Of a stretch of 64,000 nucleotides of DNA, positions 51,491 through 59,843 are shown one piece after another. The notes beneath the pieces are model-generated. The model was not told the DNA's origin and did no database searches. It was given only the letters and a program-made list of their open reading frames with translations. A program made the translations under genes and the position numbers. Each line of letters opens with the position of its first letter. Positions within the stretch are counted from its first letter, which is position 1. The stretch spans positions 1 to 64,000 of the forward strand of contig CAYLXP010000001.1 in assembly GCA_964387425.1 (NCBI GenBank). Reading direction: 5' to 3'. The stretch is from CAYLXP01 sp964387425 (lineage in GTDB: Bacteria > Verrucomicrobiota > Kiritimatiellia > UBA8416).

Positions 51491-51604
51491 ATCGAACATC
51501 GAACACTCAACATCGAACGTCGAACGAAGAGACTCTCCACTTCGATGTTCGGCGTTCAGTGTTCGATGTTGGCTTGTCCTCCGTAGCTCGAAGAGCGAAG
51601 GAGG
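51491..51604. repeat. Inverted period-7 repeat pair plus adjacent hairpin
   Basis: Left array 51491-51525: ATCGAAC, ATCGAAC, ACTCAAC, ATCGAAC, GTCGAAC. Right array 51541-51568 carries the complementary units (TTCGATG, TTCGGCG, TTCAGTG, TTCGATG). They can pair as a long imperfect hairpin. Directly after, 51578-51604 forms a second hairpin with nested arms CCTCC/GGAGG and GCTC/GAGC. All of this lies between the grpE start and the STAS gene's end. Confidence 0.75.
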
Positions 51605-51627
51605 GACGTTCGAAACGAAGTCTCGTC

Positions 51628-52167
51628 CTAGCCGTCGAGCTCTGCCAGATCCTGGTCGAGATAGGTAAGCACATCGCGGAAACGGGCCTGGTTCTCGGGG
51701 GCCACTTCCACCAGGGTCTGGTGTGCCGTGAGCATCGTCTCAAGTGACAAGCGCTTGTCGGCTCCTTCGAGAGAGAGGTCTTTGAGGTCCAGCACCTCGG
51801 CCAGGTTCGCCTTGAGTTCATCCGGAAGCTCATCGGCCTGGTAGCACTCAACCAGGCGGTCCAACCCGAGCGTCTGAAGCAGCGCAGCCGTCTTGGGCGT
51901 GAGGTTCATTGCAACCAAACGCCCCTCCGTTTCGCGCTGAATGCGAAGGGCCAATCCGGCAAGGACTCCCATGAAGGTACTGTCCATACCAAGGCAGCCT
52001 TCCATATCGAGAAAGATCTGGGTGCAGCCCTTGTCGATTGCGGAAGCACCGAATCGCTTCAGCGACGGCCCGGCCTTGAAGGTGCCGCGTCCGTTGACCT
52101 TAACCATGGCGCAGCTCTTGCAGACTGCTACCAGCAACTCATCCTGACACTTGGTAAGCGGTTCCAT
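51628..52167 (-). CDS. STAS-domain protein (anti-sigma antagonist type)
   Basis: 179 aa. ATG 52167 is preferred over the TTG three bases earlier. Residues 20-115 form a STAS fold: VKVNGRGTFKAGPSLKRFG, IFLDMEGCLGMDSTFMGVLAGLALRI, with the DST segment at the place of the phosphorylated Ser in SpoIIAA. The C-terminal 60 residues are helical and probably belong to the protein's own regulation. Two CxxC/CxxxC cysteine pairs near the N-terminus (CQDELLVAVCKSC) are unusual. STAS proteins take part in partner-switching with serine kinases and phosphatases; no such partner is next to it. Confidence 0.8.
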   Translation of the reverse strand: MEPLTKCQDELLVAVCKSCAMVKVNGRGTFKAGPSLKRFGASAIDKGCTQIFLDMEGCLGMDSTFMGVLAGLALRIQRETEGRLVAMNLTPKTAALLQTLGLDRLVECYQADELPDELKANLAEVLDLKDLSLEGADKRLSLETMLTAHQTLVEVAPENQARFRDVLTYLDQDLAELDG

Positions 52168-52269
52168 CAACTCGTCACACTCCGGACGCTAGACACTTCT
52201 GAACTACCCGCAACCTATCACCCCCAACACAGGAGTCAAGACCAGGGAATTCAATATTCCCACAGTTTG

Positions 52270-52293
52270 TTCTCCGGCTCTCTGAACGGAGAA
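52270..52293. promoter_or_regulatory. Inverted repeat in divergent STAS/GT intergenic region
   Basis: TTCTCCG and CGGAGAA with a 10-nt loop. It lies between divergent genes (starts 52167 and 52382), so it may be an operator. No T-run follows. Confidence 0.35.
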
Positions 52294-52381
52294 ATGACGG
52301 CAGATACACACACGCAATGTGCACGCAAAAGAGTCTCGTTTTACCTTTCCCTTTATCGCGGGTGTGGCTACCGTAAGCATA

Positions 52382-53497
52382 ATGAAGGTCTGCATTGATA
52401 TTCAATCTGCGGTAACCCAGCGCGCGGGTGTCGGACGCTACACGAGGGAGCTCGTGCAGCACCTCGGCAGGGCCGCGCCCGATGACCGGTTCCTGCTGAC
52501 CTACTTCGATTTCAAGGGACGTGCAGCACCAATCGAGGTCCCCAACGCGAGCCAACACGCCATTCGGTATTGTCCCGGACGCCTGGCCCAGTTTGCCTGG
52601 AAAACGCTAGGCTGGCCCCCCTACGATATGTTCGCAGGAGATGCCGACCTTTACCACTTCCCGAACTTCATCATTCCCCCACTGCGCAATAAGAAGTCGG
52701 TTGTCACGATCCACGACGTATCGTTCGTCCCTTACCCGCACTTTGCCGAGGAACGTAACGTGCGCTACCTTCGCACGCACATCAAGGAGACGGTTAAGCG
52801 TGCGGACGCCATCATCACGGTATCGGAATTCAGCGCCCGCGAGATCTGCAGCTACCTGGGGGCCGACGAGGAGCGCGTGTTCGCCGTACACCACGGCATT
52901 AGCGACACGTTCGCCCGGCCCGGTGCCGAGGAAACCGCCCGCGTCCTGGCGGACTGCAAACTGGATCGCCCATACCTCCTGACGGTCGGCACAGTCGAGC
53001 CCCGCAAGAACCTGACGTTAATGGTAGAGGCGTTCGAACACCTCAAAGACTTCGACGGCGACCTGGTGATCGCCGGCGGACTGGGATGGAAATATGAACC
53101 GATCCTGGAGCGGATTCGCAAATCGCCTCGCGCGAAGTCAATCCGCTGCCTGGGATACACGGATGACTCCCGTTTGCCGGCGCTCTACGCCGGGGCCTCG
53201 GCCTTCCTGTTAACATCCTACTATGAGGGATTCGGGTTCCCCCCCGTCGAGGCAATGGCGTGCGGCACACCGGTCGTTTCAAGCACCGGCGGCTCACTTG
53301 CCGAAGTCCTGGGCGACGGCGCGGTGCTGCTGGAAAGCTACTCGGGAGAGGAGTGGGCAGAGCAAATCGGACGAGTGCTTACCGACAGCCGTTTCCGCGA
53401 GGAACTGATCGATCGCGGACGCATCAAGGCCGCAAGCTACTCATGGGCAGAAGCGGCATCGAAGACGATGGCAGTCTATCGACAGGTTGCGGAATGA
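52382..53497 (+). CDS. GT4-family glycosyltransferase
   Basis: 371 aa from ATG 52382; the frame extends back to 52319 but the conserved start MKVCIDIQSAVTQRAGVGRYT supports this choice. GT-B fold: N-terminal Rossmann domain with GVGRYTRELVQHL, LYHFPNFIIPP and IHDVSFVPYP; C-terminal domain with LTVGTVEPRKNL, YYEGFGFPPVEAMACGTPVVSS and the EX7E-like GFxxxxEAM motif. The family transfers a nucleotide-sugar hexose onto exopolysaccharide or O-antigen chains. The next gene overlaps by 4 bp; three GT4 genes lie in a row. A cellular role in extracellular polysaccharide is likely, but the acceptor is unknown. Confidence 0.9.
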   Translation: MKVCIDIQSAVTQRAGVGRYTRELVQHLGRAAPDDRFLLTYFDFKGRAAPIEVPNASQHAIRYCPGRLAQFAWKTLGWPPYDMFAGDADLYHFPNFIIPPLRNKKSVVTIHDVSFVPYPHFAEERNVRYLRTHIKETVKRADAIITVSEFSAREICSYLGADEERVFAVHHGISDTFARPGAEETARVLADCKLDRPYLLTVGTVEPRKNLTLMVEAFEHLKDFDGDLVIAGGLGWKYEPILERIRKSPRAKSIRCLGYTDDSRLPALYAGASAFLLTSYYEGFGFPPVEAMACGTPVVSSTGGSLAEVLGDGAVLLESYSGEEWAEQIGRVLTDSRFREELIDRGRIKAASYSWAEAASKTMAVYRQVAE

Positions 53498-54645
53498 GGA
53501 TTGCCATCGACGCCAGGTGGATCTTTCCCGAGATCTCCGGAATTGGTAATTACACACGCCAGCTGCTTTGGCAGTTTGCCCGTCTTGACCTTCCCGGATC
53601 GCTGCTTGTGCTGTTCGACAACGCAACCGTGATGAAGCGAACGCTCGACGAGACCGGGTTGGCGGAGAATGGCAACGTTGCGGTCTCCTGCCTGCCGTGG
53701 AGCGTATTCTCACTGCAGAGCCAACTGCGTCTCCCCGCCTATCTGAAACGTGAGCAGGTCGATGTCTTCCATTCGCCCAACTACATGATCCCGCTCGCCG
53801 CCTTCCCGCGCGGCCGCACCGGGCGTGTCAAATGTGTAACCACCATCCACGATGTGATCCCGATGGTCTTTCCGGACCATGCACCCAAGTCCCGCAAGAC
53901 GCGCCTCTTCCCCATCTTCCGCGCCCTGATGCAAGAAGTGGGTAAGCGCGCCGACGCCATCATTACCGTAAGCGATGCTTCCCGCCGGGACATTCTCGAG
54001 CAGCTTCGGATTCCCTCCGATGCGGCCGACAAGGTCCACACAGTCTACAATGGTGTCTCGGAGCACTACACCCCGGCAACGCCCGAAGCCGCCGCACCTA
54101 CGGCCCCCTACACGCTGCTCTATGTCGGACGCGCCGATCCCTACAAGAACGTGGATACCCTCATCCAGGCACTCGCCCGTGTCCGCACGGAATCCTCCCT
54201 ACCGGTGCATCTCGTAATCGCCGGGTCACCCGACCCCCGTTACCCACAGGCCATGGAGCTGGCAAAGGAACTCCACTTGACCGACGCCATCACCTGGACC
54301 GGCTATCTCACGGATGAAGCACTCGTCGACGCCTACCGTTCCGCCGACCTGCTGGTGCATCCGTCGCGCTACGAAGGGTTCGGGCTGCAGATCGTCGAGG
54401 CCATGGCCTGCGGCACGCCCGTGGTCTGCAGTAACGGTGGCTCGCTTCCCGAGGTGGCCGGTGATGCAGGGATCCAGGTTGATCCCGACGACACGAAGGG
54501 CTTCGCCAAGGCAATCACACGCGTCTTGACCGAACCGGGACTTGCCGCCACGATGCGGGAAAAGGGATTCCAGCAAGCTGCAGCCTTTACATGGGAAGCG
54601 GCAGCACGTAAAACGCTGGCCGTCTATGAAACCATCTGTAGGTAA
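53494..54645 (+). CDS. GT4-family glycosyltransferase
   Basis: 383 aa. The ATG at 53494 overlaps the stop of the previous gene (ATGA). GIGNYTRQLLWQFARL and HSPNYMIPL belong to the N-terminal domain, and IHDVIPMVFPDHAPKS matches the previous protein's IHDV loop. The C-terminal domain has LLYVGRADPYKNVDTLIQAL and SRYEGFGLQIVEAMACGTPVVCSNGGSLPEV, the nucleotide-sugar site. The two neighbours look like duplicated GT4 enzymes with different acceptors. Confidence 0.9.
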   Translation: MRIAIDARWIFPEISGIGNYTRQLLWQFARLDLPGSLLVLFDNATVMKRTLDETGLAENGNVAVSCLPWSVFSLQSQLRLPAYLKREQVDVFHSPNYMIPLAAFPRGRTGRVKCVTTIHDVIPMVFPDHAPKSRKTRLFPIFRALMQEVGKRADAIITVSDASRRDILEQLRIPSDAADKVHTVYNGVSEHYTPATPEAAAPTAPYTLLYVGRADPYKNVDTLIQALARVRTESSLPVHLVIAGSPDPRYPQAMELAKELHLTDAITWTGYLTDEALVDAYRSADLLVHPSRYEGFGLQIVEAMACGTPVVCSNGGSLPEVAGDAGIQVDPDDTKGFAKAITRVLTEPGLAATMREKGFQQAAAFTWEAAARKTLAVYETICR

Positions 54646-54654
54646 CAGCTGACC

Positions 54655-55767
54655 ATGACCACCTTTCCTGACAACTGGCCCAAGGTCCGAGCGGCGCTCT
54701 GCCACGACTGGCTCACCGGCATGCGTGGCGGCGAGCGCGTACTCGAGATTCTCTGCGACGGTTTCCCGGACGCCACGATCTACACGCTGCTGGCCAACAC
54801 CGGCGCCATCTCAGATACCATCCGTAGCCACCCGATTGAAACATCCTGGCTGCAGCGGATACCCCGCATCGCCGACCACTACCGTTCCTGCTTGCCACTG
54901 TTTCCGAATGCCGTAGACGGTCTGCACCCCGGTGAGGTCGATCTCATGGTCAGCACCAGTCACTGTGTTGCCAAGAGTATCCGCACCCGACCGGACACAC
55001 GCCATCTCTGTTACTGCTTCACCCCCATGCGCTATGCCTGGACGTTCTACGAGGAGTACTTTGGCAACAACCCCGCCAAGGCCGCGCTGGCCAAGCCGCT
55101 GCTGGCGGCCCTGCGGCGCTGGGACCGAAACACCGCATCACGTGTCGACCGCTTCGTCGGCATCAGCAAGCACGTCCAGACGCGCATCAAGGATTTCTAC
55201 GGCCGTGAGTCCGACGTGGTCTACCCGCCGGTCGACACCAAGCGCTGCACCCCCGGTGAGAATCCCGGCTCGGGCGGGTTCGACCTGATCGTCTCTGCCA
55301 TGGTGCCATACAAGCGCGTCGACCTTGCGGTCGAGGCCTATACGAAATTGGGGTACCCCCTCAAGGTTATCGGCGTCGGAGGGAAACTGGCCGAGCTGCA
55401 GGCGATGGCGGGTGACAACGTTGAATTCCTGGGATGGCAGTCCGATGACGACGTGCTCGACCTCTACCGGACCTGCCGCATGCTGATCTTTCCCGGTGAA
55501 GAGGATTTCGGGATTGTTCCGCTTGAGGCCCAGGCCTGCGGCCGCCCTGTCGTCGCCTACGCCCGCGGGGGCGCCCTCGAAACGGTCAGTGACGGCGTCT
55601 CCGGGGTCTTCTTCTCCGAGCAGAACGTTGACTGTCTCATCGACGGCATCGAGCGATGCGCGACGAACTCATGGGACCCCGCAGCCATCCGGCAAAACGC
55701 CGAACGGTTCGATACCGCCAATTTCATCGCGGGCCTCGCCACCAGCATGCAACGCTGCCTTGCGTGA
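54655..55767 (+). CDS. GT4-family glycosyltransferase (third)
   Basis: 370 aa, 9 bp after the previous gene. It begins with CHDWLTGMRGGERVLEILCDGFPDA, the start seen in a distinct GT4 subgroup. HLCYCFTPMRYAWTFYEEYFG follows, then VVYPPVDTKRC, MVPYKRVDLAVEAYTKLGYP and FPGEEDFGIVPLEAQACGRPVVAY with its EDFGIxPLEAxA donor site. It is a clear glycosyltransferase; the sugar and acceptor cannot be inferred. It closes the GT trio. Confidence 0.9.
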   Translation: MTTFPDNWPKVRAALCHDWLTGMRGGERVLEILCDGFPDATIYTLLANTGAISDTIRSHPIETSWLQRIPRIADHYRSCLPLFPNAVDGLHPGEVDLMVSTSHCVAKSIRTRPDTRHLCYCFTPMRYAWTFYEEYFGNNPAKAALAKPLLAALRRWDRNTASRVDRFVGISKHVQTRIKDFYGRESDVVYPPVDTKRCTPGENPGSGGFDLIVSAMVPYKRVDLAVEAYTKLGYPLKVIGVGGKLAELQAMAGDNVEFLGWQSDDDVLDLYRTCRMLIFPGEEDFGIVPLEAQACGRPVVAYARGGALETVSDGVSGVFFSEQNVDCLIDGIERCATNSWDPAAIRQNAERFDTANFIAGLATSMQRCLA

Positions 55768-55791
55768 AACCTCAAGTCCCACAAGACCGGC

Positions 55792-55848
55792 ACAGGCTCC
55801 CTCGGGGACTCGGGAAGCCTGTCCTACAAGCCAAATCCCGTGTAGGAC
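55792..55848. terminator. Two overlapping hairpins after the glycosyltransferase trio
   Basis: Hairpin 1: ACAGGCT (55792-55798) with AGCCTGT (55816-55822). Hairpin 2: GTCCTACA (55821-55828) with TGTAGGAC (55841-55848). They share two bases at 55821-55822, so they compete slightly. No T-run follows, so termination is unproven. The 240-bp gap around it also holds the rplU promoter. Confidence 0.4.
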
Positions 55849-55914
55849 GCGCTTCTCCTTCTCAGGAGAGCGTGTGAACCGCCACTTTTCTCCTACTTTT
55901 CCACCAACACTGGC

Positions 55915-55943
55915 TTGACACCGGGGCCGAACTTCCGTACGTT
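55915..55943 (+). promoter_or_regulatory. Promoter of the rplU-rpmA-obgE operon
   Basis: A perfect TTGACA at 55915-55920, a 17-nt spacer, and TACGTT at 55938-55943 as a moderate -10 box. Transcription would start about 60 nt before the rplU ATG. Confidence 0.55.
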
Positions 55944-56007
55944 TTCACGGTTTTTCGCCCAGAACCTTGGAAGCAGGACGGGGAAACCGTCCATAAGGAA
56001 GTTAGCT

Positions 56008-56322
56008 ATGGAAGCATATGCAGTAGTGGAAACCGGTGGCAAGCAGTACCGGGTCCAGGCTGGTGATACACTCAAAGTTGAGAAGCTCGACGCCGAAGTC
56101 GGCAGCGCAGTTGAGCTCGATCAGGTTCTGGCCCTGTCGGACGGAAAAGAGCTGTCAGTCGGGACTCCGAAGCTGGAAAAGGCGAAGGTCAAGTCCACCG
56201 TCCTAGACCAGATCCGGGGACCGAAAGTGGTCAATTTCAAGAAGAAGCGGCGCAAAGGCTACACGCGCAAAGTCGGGCACCGTCAGTCACTGACCGTGCT
56301 CAAGGTAGAGAGTATTGGGTAG
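56008..56322 (+). CDS. rplU: 50S ribosomal protein L21
   Basis: 104 aa. ATG 56008 follows ATAAGGA and begins MEAYAVVETGGKQYRVQAGD, the standard opening. VVNFKKKRRKGYTRKVGHRQSLTVLKVESI is the rRNA-binding basic C-terminal part. It is followed 27 bp later by rpmA, the normal L21-L27 pair. Confidence 0.98.
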   Translation: MEAYAVVETGGKQYRVQAGDTLKVEKLDAEVGSAVELDQVLALSDGKELSVGTPKLEKAKVKSTVLDQIRGPKVVNFKKKRRKGYTRKVGHRQSLTVLKVESIG

Positions 56323-56349
56323 TTAGCCCCGGAAACGGGAGAGGATACC

Positions 56350-56610
56350 ATGGCACATAAGAAAAGTGGCGGCTCCGCTAAGAACGGTCGCGATAGTCAA
56401 TCCAAACGCCTCGGCGTCAAGCGTTACGACGGTCAGGTTGTGACCGGTGGTTCCATCCTGGTTCGCCAGCGCGGAACCAAGATCCACCCCGGCCTCAATG
56501 TTGGGCGTGGCAAGGACGACACCCTGTTCGCTCTGAAAGATGGCTTGGTCAAGTTCCAGAAGAACGGCAAGATTGTCAGCGTTCTGGAGCCCGAAGCCGC
56601 AGTGGCCTAG
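56350..56610 (+). CDS. rpmA: 50S ribosomal protein L27
   Basis: 86 aa. The start is MAHKKSGGSAKNGRDSQSKR, so no N-terminal extension that needs cleavage is present. GGSILVRQRGTKIHPGLNVGRGKDDTLFAL is the core L27 motif. The Shine-Dalgarno GGGAGAGG is good. An intrinsic terminator follows, separating it from obgE. Confidence 0.98.
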   Translation: MAHKKSGGSAKNGRDSQSKRLGVKRYDGQVVTGGSILVRQRGTKIHPGLNVGRGKDDTLFALKDGLVKFQKNGKIVSVLEPEAAVA

Positions 56611-56631
56611 CCCTGTTGAATTAACACCGGA

Positions 56632-56664
56632 AGAGCAGAAGATCCCTAGATCTTCTGCTCTTTT
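56632..56664 (+). terminator. Rho-independent terminator after rpmA
   Basis: Perfect 13-bp stem AGAGCAGAAGATC/GATCTTCTGCTCT (56632-56644 with 56649-56661) and a 4-nt loop, followed by TTTTCTTT. Strong by any standard; some read-through to obgE is still possible. Confidence 0.92.
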
Positions 56665-56692
56665 TCTTTCCCGCCCCCTGTCTTCTTCCCCC

Positions 56693-56720
56693 CTGAAACC
56701 TGAAACCCGAAACCTGAAAC
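56693..56720. repeat. Four 7-bp tandem units (CTGAAAC type) just before obgE
   Basis: CTGAAAC, CTGAAAC, CCGAAAC, CTGAAAC, in phase, ending 7 bp before the obgE ATG. They take the place where a Shine-Dalgarno would be, and none is visible. Confidence 0.8.
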
Positions 56721-56727
56721 CTCCTGA

Positions 56728-57735
56728 ATGAAATCACGCAAGTTCATCGACAAGGTTGTTGTCTATGCCACATCCGGCCGGGGTGGCAACGGCTCAGCCA
56801 GTTTCCGGCGCGAGAAATTCGTTGCCCACGGTGGCCCCGACGGCGGCGATGGCGGCAAGGGCGGCAGCGTCATTTTGCGCGGCAACCGAGACGAGGACTC
56901 CCTGGTCAGGCTCTACTTCGCCCCTCACCAGAAAGCCAAACGCGGGGGTGACGGTCGTGGGCGTCAGATGCACGGAGCCAATGGCGAGGACTGTATCCTC
57001 GGCATTCCTCTCGGAACCGAAGTATGGGACCGCGAAGCCGATATCATGCTTGGTGATATCGTTGAACACGGACAGGAGCTTGTGGTTGCGAAGGGCGGCA
57101 AGGGCGGCATCGGCAACGTCCATTTCAAGAGTTCCACCCACCAGGCCCCGACCGAGTTTACGCCCGGCGAGGAGGGCGAAGAAATAGCCCTCCGCCTCGA
57201 GCTCAAGATCATGGCTGACATCGGTCTGGTAGGTCTGCCGAACGCCGGCAAGTCATCGCTGCTCTCGCGTGTCAGCGATGCCCACCCCAAGGTGGCCGCC
57301 TACCCCTTCACCACGCTGAATCCGGTTCTGGGGACGGTGGTCTTCGAAGACTACAGCCGACTGCGGATCGCGGACATCCCCGGACTGATCGAGGGTGCAC
57401 ACGACGGCGTTGGCCTGGGGCACGCGTTCCTGCGTCATGTCGAACGCTCGAACTACCTGATCTACGTCCTTGATATGGCCGGCGTGGATGGCCGGAAGGC
57501 GGAAGATGATTACCGCTGCCTCCAGGAGGAGCTGCGGCTGCATGATGCCACCCTTATGGAGCGGCCCTCGCTGGTGGTCGCCAACAAGATGGACCTTCCC
57601 GAGGCCGCAGAGAACCTCGAGCGATTCTGCAAAGAGACCGGCTGCGACCCGATTACGATCTCGGCCGAGACCGGTGATGGCATCGACGCTCTCAAAGCCA
57701 AACTCCACGATCTCTGCGAAAAGGTCCGGCTATAG
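56728..57735 (+). CDS. obgE: GTPase Obg (CgtA)
   Basis: 335 aa. The Gly-rich OBG fold is SGRGGNGSASFRREKFVAHGG and PDGGDGGKGGSVIL. The G domain has GLVGLPNAGKSSLLSRVS (P-loop), DIPGLIEG (G3) and NKMDLP (G4). The C-terminal OCT domain found in some members is absent. It is a ribosome-assembly and stringent-response GTPase, here in its usual order after L21 and L27. Start ATG 56728 lacks a Shine-Dalgarno; a heptamer repeat precedes it. Confidence 0.97.
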   Translation: MKSRKFIDKVVVYATSGRGGNGSASFRREKFVAHGGPDGGDGGKGGSVILRGNRDEDSLVRLYFAPHQKAKRGGDGRGRQMHGANGEDCILGIPLGTEVWDREADIMLGDIVEHGQELVVAKGGKGGIGNVHFKSSTHQAPTEFTPGEEGEEIALRLELKIMADIGLVGLPNAGKSSLLSRVSDAHPKVAAYPFTTLNPVLGTVVFEDYSRLRIADIPGLIEGAHDGVGLGHAFLRHVERSNYLIYVLDMAGVDGRKAEDDYRCLQEELRLHDATLMERPSLVVANKMDLPEAAENLERFCKETGCDPITISAETGDGIDALKAKLHDLCEKVRL

Positions 57736-57743
57736 AAGAAAAA

Positions 57744-57858
57744 GTTGAAACACTGAAAGCCTGAAACGCTGAAAGAGTAAAGGAGGCACGCGCCCCTTCT
57801 TCAGCCTTTCAGTATTTCAGCCTTTCAGCCTTTCAGCCTTTCAGCCTTTCAGCCTTTT
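57744..57858. terminator. Inverted period-8 repeat, probable bidirectional terminator
   Basis: Left array 57744-57775 has four 8-mers ending TGAAAC/TGAAAG. Right array 57799-57854 has seven units, mostly TTTCAGCC. The arrays are reverse complements and would form a long stem with about 23 nt between them. It sits between the convergent ends of obgE and the barrel gene at 57860 and ends in TTTTCT, so a terminator role is likely. Confidence 0.65.
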
Positions 57859-57859
57859 C

Positions 57860-58756
57860 TTAGAATGGTCCGCCTATCCCCACCCGCACAAACGTGGCAC
57901 TGTGGAGATCGATCTCTTTCTCCATGCCGGGGGCGCGGCGCTCAAACTCGATGTTTCGTTCCGACAAGGCACCTATCTCGCCGATCACGCGTAAGTCGTG
58001 CGAGAGGGCGTAGCTCGCACCGACGGTTGTGCGGTAAGCTTCCATCGACATCTTCTTGCGATCAAAATCGCCCTTCTCGCGGATCCTATAGGTCGTGCTC
58101 TCCCATGCCCATCCGATGTAGGTGCTCCAGACATCATTCCAGTGACAGATCGCCTTGGCTTCAGGAAGCGTAGCTTCGACACGAAGCCAATCCGTGGGGC
58201 CCCAGACCAGGCCAATGATCGGCAGGAAGATCCGCTCGAAACCGGGACGAAGCTGCAATCCGACCGTGGCCGAGATCTGCGGGTTAAACGTCATCACCCC
58301 CGCGGCCGACAGCGGTAGAGCAAGAGAGCGGAAATTCAGCTCCTCGATGTCAGAGTAGATACCGGGCGCTGCCCGAACTTGCAGAGCCGAACCGTTTACG
58401 TAGCGCCAGGTCCATCCAACATCTGCAGCCAGAACCACGAGCTGATCCGGCAACTGGATCCGGCCTGAGCTGAAGAAGATCTTGCCATCCAACAGCAGGT
58501 TGACGTCTATGTCACCAAGCAGCACGTCCCGGAAATAGCCCATCTCACATGCCCCGTCGAATTCAGCGATACGTGTCTCGCCATGACCACTGAGCCTGCT
58601 CTCGGGAACGAAGGACAATCCCAACGAATAGGCCGAGTCCGACGTGTGATCCAGAATCTGACAGGTGGATGAACCCGCGCCCCATGTTGAATCCTGCGCG
58701 TGTACCGACGCGATCGCCAAATTGAGCAAAACGAGGCAAACCAGCACTTTATTCAC
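57860..58756 (-). CDS. Exported beta-barrel-like protein of unknown function
   Basis: 298 aa from GTG 58756 after CGGGAGAC. The signal peptide is MNKVLVCLVLLNLAIASVHAQ. The body alternates hydrophobic and polar residues in strands (LSAAGVMTFNPQISATVGLQLRP, TVGASYALSHDLRVIGEIGAL) and ends GIGGPF with a terminal Phe, as outer-membrane barrels do. PIIGLVWGPTDWLRVEATLPEA recalls a DUF6268-type family found in PVC bacteria; I am not certain of that. No function is known. Confidence 0.7.
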   Translation of the reverse strand: MNKVLVCLVLLNLAIASVHAQDSTWGAGSSTCQILDHTSDSAYSLGLSFVPESRLSGHGETRIAEFDGACEMGYFRDVLLGDIDVNLLLDGKIFFSSGRIQLPDQLVVLAADVGWTWRYVNGSALQVRAAPGIYSDIEELNFRSLALPLSAAGVMTFNPQISATVGLQLRPGFERIFLPIIGLVWGPTDWLRVEATLPEAKAICHWNDVWSTYIGWAWESTTYRIREKGDFDRKKMSMEAYRTTVGASYALSHDLRVIGEIGALSERNIEFERRAPGMEKEIDLHSATFVRVGIGGPF

Positions 58757-58969
58757 TTCACGTCTCCCGGGTTGAAACTCAGCCCCCTTAATGGGGCTTT
58801 AACATCTGCACAGAGCATAGAGAGCGAACACGTGTGGACGCAAGAGCGATTCCTGTCGGGGGTGAGAAATAGGGAGGTCGCGCTCGTGAAGCCATCGAAC
58901 AGTGCTCTTGCCGCAAAGTGCTTGAAAGCCAACGGCCAATAGTGCTAGCTTCTCATTCCTTTCTGATGG

Positions 58970-59045
58970 GGGGGTATAGCTCAGTTGGTAGAGCGTCGCG
59001 TTCGCAATGCGAAGGCCAGGGGTTCGAATCCCCTTACCTCCACCA
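58970..59045 (+). tRNA. tRNA-Ala (anticodon CGC)
   Basis: A full cloverleaf: acceptor GGGGGTA pairing with TACCTCC and a G3:U70 wobble, the alanine identity element. The D-arm starts GCTCAGTTGGTAGAGC. The anticodon loop TTCGCAA gives CGC, reading codon GCG. The T-arm contains GGTTCGAATCC. Discriminator A at 59042 is followed by encoded CCA (59043-59045). Confidence 0.96.
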
Positions 59046-59211
59046 GACTTCGCCTTCGCTTCGCTCCTGGCTCCGTCTGGCTTCGCCGGATCAACATTAA
59101 GTGGTCACTCCCACATTCCCTGAGCCGGATTCTTCTTGTAAGGAAACGCAGGGTGATGCGATTTACTTAAAGCACAGGAGCGACATACTAGATCAGGAAA
59201 GGAGCGGCACG

Positions 59212-59829
59212 ATGAAGACGCTTGTTGTTAGCTATCTCCCTCGCGGGGAACGATCCCACACACGCAAACTGCTTGATGCATTCCGCGAAGTCGCCGACGG
59301 GGCTGAGATCGAGTATCTCGACCTCCTTGAGGATACTCCTGAGCTGCTGGATGCGCAGCGCGTCCAGGCCTATATCCGCCGCAACTACCTTGGGGAAGAG
59401 CTCGGTGACGAGGATACGGATCTCCTGGCGACGATGGATCGTATGACACAGCAGTTCGCCCTCGCGGATGCCGTTGTGCTGGCGTTTCCCATGCACAACT
59501 TCTCTTTCCCGGCCACGGTGAAAGCGTACTTTGATGGCATCATGCAGAAGGGCAAGACATGGGATGCCGGGCCGGATGGGTACTTTGGCCTGCTGAAGGG
59601 CAAGAAGGCGCTGGTGCTGATGGCTTCAGGCGGTATCTACGAAGGAGATTTCGCTCCCTACGAGCACGCGCTCAGCCTTGCGCGGGTAGAATTCGGCTTC
59701 ATGGGCTTCGAGGACGTGCGGACAGTTACCGCGGCCGGCATGAATTTCCTGCCGCCGGAGCAGGCAGAGCAGGCCGTCGCTAATGCACAGATAGAGGCGA
59801 GAGCGGTTGCGGAAGACTGGTACAGGTAG
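59212..59829 (+). CDS. Flavodoxin-fold NAD(P)H oxidoreductase, AzoR-like
   Basis: 205 aa from ATG 59212, after GAAAGGAG; the frame is open back to 59101 without a start signal. MKTLVVSYLPRGERSHTRKLLDAF is the FMN phosphate-binding loop region. VVLAFPMHNFSFPATVKAYFDGIMQKGKTW is the AzoR/FMN-reductase motif, and KKALVLMASGGIYEG follows. The family reduces quinones or azo dyes by two electrons with NADH and FMN. It stands alone after the tRNA gene. Confidence 0.87.
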   Translation: MKTLVVSYLPRGERSHTRKLLDAFREVADGAEIEYLDLLEDTPELLDAQRVQAYIRRNYLGEELGDEDTDLLATMDRMTQQFALADAVVLAFPMHNFSFPATVKAYFDGIMQKGKTWDAGPDGYFGLLKGKKALVLMASGGIYEGDFAPYEHALSLARVEFGFMGFEDVRTVTAAGMNFLPPEQAEQAVANAQIEARAVAEDWYR

Positions 59830-59843
59830 TCTGAAACCCCAAA

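Noticed and set aside
51628..52167. Start of a full partner-switching module (kinase, phosphatase)
   Set aside because: No HATPase or PP2C gene is adjacent; only the STAS protein can be supported.
57799..57858. TTTCAGCC repeat as a small coding sequence
   Set aside because: Pure 8-bp repetition between convergent genes with an inverted partner; better read as a hairpin or terminator.
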